Shown here one piece after another: positions 55,590 through 64,000 of a stretch of 64,000 nucleotides of DNA. Numbering within the stretch: position 1 is the stretch's first letter; each line of letters starts with the position of its first letter. The translations under genes were made by a program, and so were the position numbers. The stretch is taken from positions 225,562,641 to 225,626,640 of the forward strand of contig CM040126.1 in the NCBI GenBank assembly GCA_022559845.1. Direction: 5' to 3'. The notes beneath the pieces were generated by a model. The model did not search any database and was not told the DNA's origin. It saw only the letters and a list, made by a program, of their open reading frames with translations. This stretch comes from Amorphophallus konjac (lineage: Eukaryota; Streptophyta; Magnoliopsida; Alismatales; Araceae).

Positions 55590-56690
55590 ATGGCATGCGA
55601 ACACATGTTTCGGAGTGTGGTATAGCTTCATGTGTTTACCATTGAGAGGTGGGAATGACTTATTGCCTTTGTGGTTGACAACCGAGTAGGCCCCGCCCTC
55701 GTAAACATCATGAATGACGTATGGACCTCGCTAGTTAGGTTGTAATTTTCCACTGGAACGTCCCGCCATGACTTCCTTTTCCTTAATCATGACAAGATCG
55801 CCTTGTTTGAAGGGCCGTTGTTTGACGAGCTTATCATAGGCTCGAGCCATGCGGGCCTGATACACTTGTAGATGCTTGTAGGCTTCGAGCCATTTTCCTT
55901 CTAGACTGGTAAGCTCTTCTAACCTTCTCTGGTATTCATCTTTGTCTGGATCGGCCATGCCGGTGTGGACGGCTACACAATAACATGCTAACTGGATCTC
56001 GATGGGGATGACTGTTTCTGCCCCATAAACGAGGGAGAATGGTGAACACCCCTGTAGGGGTCTTGTAAATTGTCTGGTAGGCCCACAATGCCTCGAACAC
56101 CTTTTCACCCCAGTCACGCTTTTGGTGGCTAACTATCTTAGCCAGAAGCTTGCAGTTGTAGACTGAAGAAGTTCTCCAGTTGATGCGGAATTTGGACGCC
56201 AGATGATATACGGCCCTATTCTTGAACGGTGTGCCATTGTTTGACACTATGCTATTGGGAGTATCGAATCGGTAGATAATGTTGTTCTAGACAAATCTGG
56301 CTACCACTTCTCCATTAACCTCCCGTAGGGGAGTGGCTTCAACCCATCGAGAGAAGTAGTCGGTGGCGGCCAGAATGTATTTGTGACCTCTAGAGGATGG
56401 CAGGAAGGGTCCCACGATGTCCATGCCCCATTCGGCAAACGGCCATGTAGGGGCCGTTGGGCGTAGTGGATTGGGAGGTCTTTTGGGCACTGGGCCAAAG
56501 GCTTGGCACTGATGACACGTACATGCATACTGGGTGCAGTCCGCGTACATGGTTGGCCAATAGAAGCCTTTGAGCTTGATGTTGTTCTTCATTCAGTCTC
56601 TGGCTTGGTGAGCACCACACAATCCCGAGTGGACCTCGTGCATGATGACTTGGGCCTTGGCTGGGGAGACGCATCTTAGAAGAACTGACT
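55590..56690 (-). pseudogene. Element E integrase (degenerate)
   Basis: Minus-strand fragments: an H-H-C-C zinc region (HEVHSGLCGAHQ near 56640, CTCHQCQAFG near 56520), the core (WGMDIVGPFLPSSRGHKYIL near 56430) with D, then SNNGTPFKN near 56240, and the conserved CSPFSLVYGAETVIPIE near 56030 with a basic C-terminal part to about 55735. Stops near 56286 and 56590 and a frameshift near 56060-56110 break it. Downstream of the core the match continues weakly to about 55590. The order and motifs match Tat-type integrases. It is not functional. Confidence 0.85.
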
Positions 56691-56959
56691 TGTCCTTTTC
56701 ATGAACAAGTCTATACAGGAAATCGCCGATCAACTCATATGATGTTTCCCAATGAAGTAGCTGGACCCTTTGAGCGCGGTCAAGGGGGAGCCAACCTTTC
56801 TTGAACTTGATGATAGGCTCTCGCCAATCTTCTTCTTCTAGAGGAGTGTTCTAGTTGAGGCTATGGACCTCGTAGATGGTGAGGCCAGACTCATCCTCGA
56901 GTGTACTCGGCATCAGCCTTCTATGCTTGACAGTGATATCGACTTCACCCTCGGGCGAA
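56691..56959 (-). other. Element E connection between RNase H and integrase
   Basis: Decayed linker coding on the minus strand. It matches the usual Tat order (for example LLHWETSYELIGDFLYRL and VSPAKAQVIMHE at its integrase end). Stop codons interrupt it. Confidence 0.6.
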
Positions 56960-58496
56960 AGTTTAATGGCCATAGCCAATTTTGCCAGGGCATCTGCCTG
57001 AGCATTACTGCTTCTGGGGACATGATCTATTTCAAAGAAATAAAACCTCTAGATGAGTCTGGTGATGACGGCCTGGTATGGGACTAACTCCTGTTTCCGC
57101 ACGTCGTAGATGCCGAGGACTTGTCGGACTATTAACTGAGAGTCCCCGTAGGCTTTGAGGCACTTGATGCCCATGTCGAGAGCCATCTGAAGCCCGATGA
57201 TTACAGCTTCATACTCAGCTTCATTATTGGTCAGGGATTTCATGAGGGCGCATGAGTTGTACAAAACTATGCTCTGAGGGGTCAGGAAGACGATGCTGGC
57301 ACCTGCTGTGATGGCTGGACTTTGACTATTTTGGGTGACCCTTCGGGAAGCGCCGTCGAAGTAGAGCTCCCAGCAAGGTACATTGGCGGTGAGGGAATCT
57401 TGCTGTTGGTAATGCAAGACATCTCCCGTCTGTGCAATTGGCATTGGTGACTGGGAGGCAAGGGACTCCTCGTCAGGGAGTTCCATATTGAGAGGTGAGT
57501 CATCCGGTACTGGATGGGCAGCTAAGAACTCGGCCATGCCTTGCCCTTTGATAGCTCTCCTGGGGGCATAGGTGATGTTGTACTCCATCAGTAGGAGAGC
57601 CCATTTTCCTAATCGGCTCGAGAGGACTGGCTGCTTGAGAAGATATTTGTGTGGGTTGTGATTAGATATAAGCTCCACCCAGTGAGACAGGAGGTAGTGC
57701 CGTAGCTTTTTGACGGTGAACACCAGCGCTAAGAACACCATCTCCATGGAGGAGTAGCGGTACTCAGCACCGATCAATTTTTGGCTAAGGTAGTAGAGCG
57801 ACTGATCCTTGCCCTCATCATTGATTTGTACCAACATAGCCCCTAGCGAAGCGTCCATGGTGGCGATGTAGAGTATAAGGGGCTTGCCCTTCACTGGTGC
57901 CCCCAAGACTAGAGGAGTGTGGAAGTACTCCTTAATTTTCTCAAAAGTAATCTCGCATTCTGGATCCCATACAAATGGCGCGCCATTCTTCATAAGTTTG
58001 CTGAAGGGCGCGCATCGATCGGAGAGGTTAGAGATGAACCTTCGAATGTAAGCCAGTCTTCCTTGGAAGGACCTGAGCTCGGTGATGTTCTTAGGTGGTG
58101 GATGCTCCCAGATGGCTTTGATCTCACTGGGGTCCACCTTGATTTCTCAGTATCTGACGATGAAGCCAAGGAACTTGCCGCTGGATACGCCAATGGCGCA
58201 TTTCATAGGGTTCATCTTGAGCCCATATTGCCGGTGTCAGTTGAAGACTTGGTGCAGATCATGTAAATGGTCTTTTCGCCTTCTGGTTTTGATGACGAGG
58301 TCGTCAACATAGCATTCGGCGATGTTGTGTAGCATCTCATCGAATATTTTGGTCATGGCCCTCTAGTAAGTAGTGTTGGCATTTTTCAAACCGAAGGGCA
58401 TGCGCTTGTAGTTGAAGATCCCTTTAGGGGACCGAAAGGCTATGTGAATCTTATCTTTGAGGTACATCCAGACCTAGTTATAACCGGATGACCCGT
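56960..58496 (-). pseudogene. Element E RT C-terminal half, RNase H and second (archaeal-type) RNase H
   Basis: Beginning at the F insertion, the minus strand encodes the RT part with MPFGLKNA and AECYVDDLV (near 58300-58400). The 362-codon open stretch 57049-58137 follows, with RT thumb (FQGRLAYIRRFISNLSDRC) and RNase H (TMDASLGAMLVQ, YSSMEMVFLALVFTVKKLRH). The second RNase H is near 57060-57400 (CWELYFDGASRR, NNEAEYEAVIIGLQ, YGDSQLIVRQVLG). A spacer leads to the integrase. Stops near 58147 and 57046 and substitutions such as Y-to-N in DHNPHKYL-like positions show decay. Paired RNase H domains are the known hallmark of Tat elements. Confidence 0.88.
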
Positions 58497-59904
58497 TGTT
58501 GCTCAAGTTTTTATGCCGATTACTAGGGTGAAGGAAGTGATATAGCGGGGAAGGAAAATACGGGAGTTTGATATATCTCGGGTATCCTCTTTACGGTTGC
58601 ATGCCTTTCACGGCAGTATCGGGCACTCTCCTTTTTACGGAAAGTAGAAAAGGGTTGAATGGCACGGAAATGTGGGGATAAGGGTTAACTGGACAGGGTG
58701 CGGGCGTGCCAGTCGATTTCTCGACAATCACTCATGGAACAAAGGGTTGACCGAGGAAGCGCCACCAGGGCGCGACACGTGGGCTCGGGCGATCGGGCGA
58801 CACGTGGAGAATAGGGGTTCCATGGGTGCGAGTGCGTAGGCGATTGCAGGAATCATGTACTGGACGTCTTTCCCCACCGGCCGTAAGCAACCGGTGTTTA
58901 TTTACATTAGATTGAATCTGAATACCTTCGATCTAAGCTGAAGAAAAGTATGTATATATGTCGGAAGCCGTAGGTAGAGGGCTGGGGGCATCCAGCTGCT
59001 ATGGGTGCGCGTTAGACCGAGGGGGTATTTACTGGGGTTAGGGTGTCGGGCACGGATGCCAAGTGGTGTGGATAGTAAGCTGGGGGCCCGAATGCGAGCA
59101 CATGTATTTTACTGGTTTTATGACGAGCCGCATGGGCTTTACAAGCGGGCCTAAGTGGCCAAAGTATAATTTACGCAAGCCGCGGGACAATTCCGACACT
59201 TGGGTCGGTCCCCGGGTCAATGCGTGACAACGCAGATATCCGCGTGCTTTACAGAGGCTCTTTACAAAGGAGTGGGTGTGAGTCCGACTACCTCAGTGGC
59301 CAGAGCGGGCACGGGCTAGCGCCTGGTGGAGGTCGGACGTGGCTCGAGGTGAGCAGTCGAGTCCGAGTCTCGGGCGGCGAGTGTTGTCATGTTGGAGAGT
59401 CGAGGTCGGCCACGGGACTATGATTCCCGGGCCAAAGGTCCGACTAGACTTGATTTGTCAATCTGAGGGGCCGACGGTCGACTGGGAGGTGAACGGTGGG
59501 CACGCGGTTCTGTGTCGGGGCCCGACGCGGTATTATGAAGTGCCCTTCATCACCATCGTAAGTGTCATAAGTTAATGTACACAGGCGGACCCGGGATGCG
59601 GGCGTATTTGCTGTTGGCATAGTCATCTTACATGCGGCGAGGATGGACTTGGTGTGAGACGGCTAAACACCACGTGAGGGTAGTACGTGAGACATACCCT
59701 CGACGTGTGTGAGCCGACTAGCAAGCCAATCGCACGCACACTTGTCTTCTTGCGTTCTCGACCCTTGCCGAAAGCCTCGGGGGTCCGAGGGTGCGACAAT
59801 TAGGTCGGGGGAGATTGCTCGTCCGTCAGTGTGTCTGTGTATTGCTTCATGCATCCATCCTTTAGCTTGTTGGTAAGGGGGGCAATTTATAGGAAGTTGA
59901 AGGG

Positions 59905-60515
59905 GTGGGGTTTAGGCGGACCAAGTTGAGGGTTCAACTTGGTCCAGGTAAACCCCCCAAATAGTGTTTTTGTTTTTATTTTATTTGTATTTTTTATGTG
60001 TCTTTTGTGTGTGTATCAGAGTGGAGGGGATGGGGTTTAGGCGGACTAGCCTAAGGGGCTGGTCTGGTCTGCCTAAACCCCTCCTCCAGGAGGGGTTTAG
60101 GCGGACCAGCCCCAAGGGCTGGTCTGGCCTGCCTAAACCCCTCTTCGGAGGAAAAAATTCCTTTTTTTATTGTTGGAGGGGTTTAGGCGGACCAACCTGG
60201 GGGGCCAGGCTGGTTCGCCTAAGCCCCCTTCCCCAGGGGGTTTAGGCGGACCAGCCTGGGGGTCCAGGCTGGTCTTCCTAAACCCCTCCCAGGGGGGGTT
60301 TGGGCGGACCGAACAGGTCCATTTTTTTAATTTTGAAGATCTTCTCTCTTTTTCTCTCTTTTTTTTATTACCCAGGGGTTTAGGCGGACCAGCCTGGGGG
60401 TCCAAGCTGGTCCGCGTAAACCACCCCCCCTGGGGGGTTTAGGCGGACCAGCCTGGGGGCCTAGGCCGGTCCGCCTAAATCCCTCCCCTGGGGGGGTTTG
60501 GGCGGACCGGATGGA
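59905..60515. repeat. Fold-back array: about seven hairpin units in solo LTR F
   Basis: Each unit of about 50-60 bp starts GGGGTTTAGGCGGACCAGCC and returns with a near-complement (GGCTGGTCCGCCTAAACCCC), giving stems of about 20 bp with short loops. Units begin near 59907, 60030, 60090, 60177, 60237, 60374 and 60436. Shorter half-units without a return arm start near 60296 and 60496. Confidence 0.88.
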
Positions 60516-60541
60516 AGAGAGAGAGGGAGTGGTCCCACCTC

Positions 60542-60549
60542 TATAAAAA
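60542..60549 (+). promoter_or_regulatory. TATA-like box in solo LTR F
   Basis: TATAAAAA-type sequence (CTCTATAAAAATCTG) right after the fold-back array. This is its typical position if the LTR promoter reads on the plus strand. Confidence 0.5.
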
Positions 60550-60699
60550 TCTGATTTTTTTGTGTTAATTTCTTCGTGGATGTTCGTCATTCGAAGGGTT
60601 GACAAAGAAGAAAGAGGATAAAGGATAATGGGAGGATACACTTGTGTGCGCAGACCGAGACACTTGTGCGTGTGATTCGTCATTTGTGTGATTCGTCGT

Positions 60700-61803
60700 G
60701 GATGTTCATCGTAGCTCCTTCTGCATACGGGTACGGTGAATGAATCTTGCACGAATCTCGAACCGTGGGATTGAGAGTTTGCATGAACTGGGACTGGGGA
60801 GGGCCGTCGGGCCTCCGGGCTGACGAGAGGGCGCTGCCCCCCAGGGAGTTCGCCCTCCCCTGGGGCGCGGCCATGCTCTGGGGCACGCGTGCCCCGGGCA
60901 AAGCCGTAACCCCGAGGGATGGCCCACGGGGGTCTTCCTTCATCTTCTGGGGATATCCCTTGGAGGATATGAAGTTCCGGGGTATTGAGATGGCCCATGG
61001 GAGCCATTGTTCTTTGAGTTGTAGTGGCCGCTCGCAAGGTGTTCGGGCGAATGCCCGACACACCCTAGGTTGCCGAACGAGCCGCGTAGGTGGTCGACGG
61101 GCCTTGGATTTGGCCTAAGGACAAGGGTAGAAGTCTATAGGGGCTGGGAGGTGGCACCTTGGGCCATGGGCCTTATCTCGTGCTACGTGCTATGTTGTAC
61201 CGCGGGTTGGCAGGGTAGCCTCGGGTTGGCCCGAGAGCTAAAGTCGAGTGACATGTTGCTGTGTGTCTGAGGGTCGGGGGTGGCCCCGACTTGCTGGGGC
61301 ATTGTTGTAGGACCCAATTGGTGTACTGGAACCACGGGGTGGCCGGTGGGTTGGTGTAGAGGGGTTGAAACGTGCGCGCCCATAAGGTGTTCGGCAGAAT
61401 GTCGAACACACGTGTGTGAGCCGTATGCATGTGCTGCGGGCCTCCAAAGCCTGTGGTTGACCTATTTGGGTCTCCCTTTGACCTTGGAGGGTTGAAAGAA
61501 GTGTCTCAGAGTAGGCCCCTGGCCTTTCCACTGGATGCCACGTGGCGTGGCTTGTAGTCGGAGCGTCCCCGGGATGGCCCGAGTGGTCGTGTAGGATGCG
61601 GGCAAAGTCCGCAATTTATGAGTCGGGAATGGTCCCGATTGATTGCTAATGCCGCCGTGCGCCTCGGCTAGCGGGTCTGGGCCGTTAGTCGGGCCCACTG
61701 GGTTGTCGGAGAGGCTGGGTAGCCCACACCTTGAAGGTGTTCGAGGAAATTCTTGAACCCTTATTCCTGGGTATTTTGCAGGGGAAATTATCTGGGTACA
61801 ACA
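60700..61803 (+). repeat. Diverged direct repeat of about 350 bp in solo LTR F
   Basis: AAGGTGTTCG followed by a small hairpin occurs at about 61038, 61388 and 61737 (spacing about 350). A second anchor, CGGG-TGGCCCGAG, lies at about 61216 and 61569. Units are strongly diverged. Confidence 0.55.
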
Positions 61804-62363
61804 CCCGTCCATGAAGACAAGGCTTCATGACCGATGGTCATATCAACTATTGTTTTCGTGATTGGTACTAGGAAGTTGTCCTTTGGACATGCCTTGTTGA
61901 GGTCTCAGAAGTCGACACAAATGCGGACTTGGCCACTTTTCTTCTTTATCGGGACTATGTTGGCGAGCCAGATCGAATAGATACACTGCTCGATGACGTC
62001 GACCTCCGCCATTTTATTGACTTCGACCGAAACTTAGAGTTCCAGCTCATGACGCATACGCCGTTGTGGCTGTTTAACTGGAGTTGCTGAGGGAGAAATG
62101 GCTAGCTCGTGCTCCGCTATGGAGGGGTCTAGCCCTGGCATCTCCTTGTAGGTCCAGGCGAAGCAGTCTTTGTATTCGAGTAGGAGTTGTTTGTAGTCCT
62201 ACTTTTCTACTTCGGTAAGGAGAGCACTGACGAATGTTTGCTGGTGTGTTTCAGCTTCACCCAAGTTGATCTCAACGAGTTCATCAATGGTTGCTTGGCC
62301 ACCGTCCTCCAGCTCGGGAGGAGCGGGTTGGAAGTCGATGAAGTCTTCACCATCAGTGTCAGC
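61804..62363 (-). pseudogene. Element E pre-RT and RT N-terminal part
   Basis: Minus-strand coding runs from about 62350 down to the F insertion: YKDCFAWTYKEMPGLDPSIA near 62140, then PVKQPQRRMRHELEL, ANIVPIKKKSGQVRICVDF near 61930, and the start of the conserved HEAL...DG motif at 61810. It continues across F into the RT half at 58496. An in-frame stop and a 1-bp loss near 61815 are seen. It is not functional. Confidence 0.85.
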
Positions 62364-63201
62364 TGTAGAGTGGTGATATGTAGATCTAGAGGGGAGGGGT
62401 GAATAGATCAGCCCCTTTTTGTCCTTCTTTGCAGAAATTAAAAACTAGATCCAATACTAAGACTAGTAAGGCAAGAATAAGTTGATAGCTAAGAGGCCAG
62501 ATGCACAGATGAATATTATGAACGCTCCTATCAAGCATCTACCATTAGAACACAATGGAAAGAAAATCACAAGACGCAAGTTTTAAGGTGGTTCGTTCTC
62601 TATCCAGAGACCTACGTCCACCCCTCACACAACTCGGTGAGGCTTCACTAGTGCAAAGGCACTACCGCTGATTCATAGCTTCTGTCAGAGAGATACACTC
62701 TCACAGCTCCGCTGCCAAACAGCTTAAGGGATCACAACCCAAAACTCACAGATCGGTGACCACACCGTCTATCTTCCTACTCACAGGTAGGGTGCAGATA
62801 TGAGAGAATGTGTTTTGAAGAAAAGCAAACTGAAAAAGAATAGCCAGATAGAGTATCATAATGAAGTTATATGAGAAGGGAAAACTCCTGTCTGGGAAGG
62901 AACTTGAGGTCTCCTTGGTTCTCTTGTTGTTCTTCCTGGTTCGTAACCATGACCTCAAGAGGGAAGGACGATCTTGCTTCTAGTTCTTCTAGTTCACAAG
63001 GGAACCGGATGGATCTTCACAAATCCTTTTTGCTTTGCTAAGAGACCTCCTTGAGTGAGGAATATAAGTTTCTTCTTCGTTGCACTCACTCCAGTAGCAC
63101 CAGGAAGGAGATAGCTTCGCGAGCAAGCTTCTCTATTGCTTCCTTGTATTCCTTTTTCTCTTTTTCCTTTTTCTTGCCCCTATCACTAGGAACTCCTCCT
63201 G

Positions 63202-63211
63202 CTTATATATA
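63202..63211 (-). promoter_or_regulatory. TATA-like box in LTR G
   Basis: Minus-strand TATATATAAG near the middle of the visible LTR. Its position relative to the GTCGAC-rich array resembles that in D. Confidence 0.45.
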
Positions 63212-63519
63212 TTAGCTGCACTCTCCATCTCCTGCATTATCTACTGCAAGAAGAACGAACCCAAAAGGTCAGCTCCACATTATTTGATGTGCTTCCTTGT
63301 CAACGTTGACCCTTGCTTGTCATGCCTGCTGATATGTGAGTAGGTAGGAGACCATATCCAGAATGGTACCGTCCTTTTTGAGGATGTCTCTGCTAGAACA
63401 AGATCCTCTGACGTAGTGATCTTCTTGACTTCTTTTTCGGATCGAGCAGATCCTCCAGGACAAGTTTCGGATCCTGAAGAGCGGAAACAATCGGTTATAG
63501 ATCCGTTCATGACGTACAT

Positions 63520-63990
63520 GAACGTGTCGACACTTTACTCACAGGGTGTCGACACACCCCATTAAGATCTTGAGGATCCGATGGCTTCCAAGCAGAACAG
63601 GTCGACACCTTGACTAGCAAGTGTCGACACTTGCGCCATACTCTCATGAGAATCGTGCCATCATGCCAAGACGTCGCTGGGTGGTGTCGAGACAACTGCG
63701 CCATGTGCCGAGTCATCACCAGACGGTGTCGGGACATAAGCATTAGAGGGAAGTAAGGTTTGCTTCTTGGAACCGAGGTGTCGACACTTTTCACTCAGTG
63801 TGTCGACACTTTGGTCAACCCAGAGGCCAGATAGAAACGGCTTCAGTTTGATTTCTTCAAGAGGTGTCGAGACTTTGGTCAGATGTGTCGACACATGCTT
63901 TATGCCGGAGCTCAACAGTTAGTGGTTCAACAAGATCACTTTTAGATGTGTCGAGACATCACCAGACGGTGTCGAGACATCACTTAGAGT
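63520..63990. repeat. GTGTCGACAC palindrome array in LTR G
   Basis: About fourteen copies of GTGTCGACAC or the degenerate GTGTCGAGAC within 470 bp, often in pairs about 20 bp apart. The array continues to the window end. Confidence 0.85.
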
Positions 63991-64000
63991 ATTTCTCCTG

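Larger units (their letters stand above)
58497..61803 (+). mobile_element. Element F: solo LTR of an unidentified LTR retrotransposon
   Basis: 3,307 bp beginning TGTTGCTCAAG and ending GGGTACAACA, flanked by CCCGT at 58492-58496 and 61804-61808. The flanks join within a conserved RT motif of E, confirming the insertion. No second LTR, PBS or coding domain is inside, so this is best read as a solo LTR left by LTR-LTR recombination. A plus-strand TATA-like box at 60542 suggests plus orientation. It contains a fold-back array and a diverged 350-bp direct repeat. The longest frames (for example 244 codons on the minus strand at 60327-61061) match nothing I recognise. Confidence 0.82.
55241..62363 (-). 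mobile_element. Element E: decayed Tat-lineage Ty3/gypsy internal region
   Basis: Minus-strand pol fragments in the order pre-RT/RT (61809-62363), RT to RNase H and a second RNase H (about 56960-58496), and integrase (about 55590-56690). They are interrupted by solo LTR F. The second, archaeal-type RNase H after the first marks the Tat lineage. Its LTRs are not in the window. Left of 55590 is post-integrase sequence with no gene. A probably inserted into this element, which would place E's missing 3' end left of the window. Confidence 0.85.
62364..64000 (-). mobile_element. Element G: Sirevirus-like LTR, minus orientation, cut by the window end
   Basis: The minus-strand sequence ends GATCTATTCACCCCTCCCCT followed by CTAGATCTAC, closely like the 3' end of D's LTRs. 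More of D's U5 region (CACCTCACCGAG, AAGGTGGTTC) is recognisable in reverse order near 62590-62780. The LTR end is placed at about 62364 by this alignment, within a few bases. The other end is beyond 64000. No coding sequence is visible in the window, and the short frames here match nothing. Confidence 0.75.

Noticed and set aside
60327..61061. 244-codon minus-strand frame in solo LTR F
   Set aside because: It crosses the hairpin array and LTR promoter region, has no domain, and overlaps other equally open frames.

Overview
This window is plant nuclear intergenic DNA made almost entirely of nested retrotransposons. I find no host protein-coding gene, tRNA gene, rRNA gene or CRISPR array. Evidence for a plant: Sirevirus-type Ty1/copia gag-pol, a Tekay/Del-like chromovirus, a Tat-like Ty3/gypsy pol with two RNase H domains, an L1-type ORF1 with a DUF4283-like region and zinc knuckle, and initiator-tRNA-Met-type primer binding sites. 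The density of large nested elements suggests an angiosperm with a big genome. I cannot name the lineage.

Layout. Element A is the backbone (1-55240). It has two copies of an unusually long LTR (about 10.7-11.3 kb) flanking an internal region of only 218 bp (43701-43918) that keeps a primer binding site and a polypurine tract but no recognisable gag or pol. The window starts about 45 bp inside the 5' LTR. That LTR is broken by three younger elements: C (6648-13984, non-autonomous Ty3/gypsy, minus orientation, TSD CACAC), D (14706-26738, Sirevirus, plus orientation, TSD CTCCC) and B (29947-43546, Tekay-like chromovirus, minus orientation, TSD ACAAT). B's right LTR holds an ORF1-only L1 derivative, H (about 40042-42730). 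The 3' LTR of A (43919-55240) is uninterrupted. To its right lies E, a decayed Tat-like pol in minus orientation (55241-62363), split by F, a 3.3-kb solo LTR (58497-61803, TSD CCCGT), and cut at its right by G, a Sirevirus-like LTR in minus orientation (about 62364 to the window end).

A's LTR is a mosaic of at least nine tandem-repeat blocks separated by purine-rich and AT-rich tracts. Many repeat units carry a short inverted repeat. The likely TATA box lies about 7.5 kb into the LTR, so U3 would be about 7.5 kb and R-U5 about 3.8 kb.

Coding content. B and D each keep one continuous gag-pol reading frame broken only by in-frame stops (3 in B, 10 in D). C has an intact 764-codon ORF with a protease-like region, an integrase C-terminal domain and a chromodomain, but no reverse transcriptase. 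E is degenerate. H keeps a long intact ORF1 and almost no ORF2. C is probably the youngest LTR insertion, since its two LTRs are nearly identical.

The most unusual objects are A (giant LTRs with a minimal interior), C (a recent chromodomain-coding non-autonomous element with a duplicated 5' LTR promoter) and H (an ORF1-only L1 with a target-site deletion).
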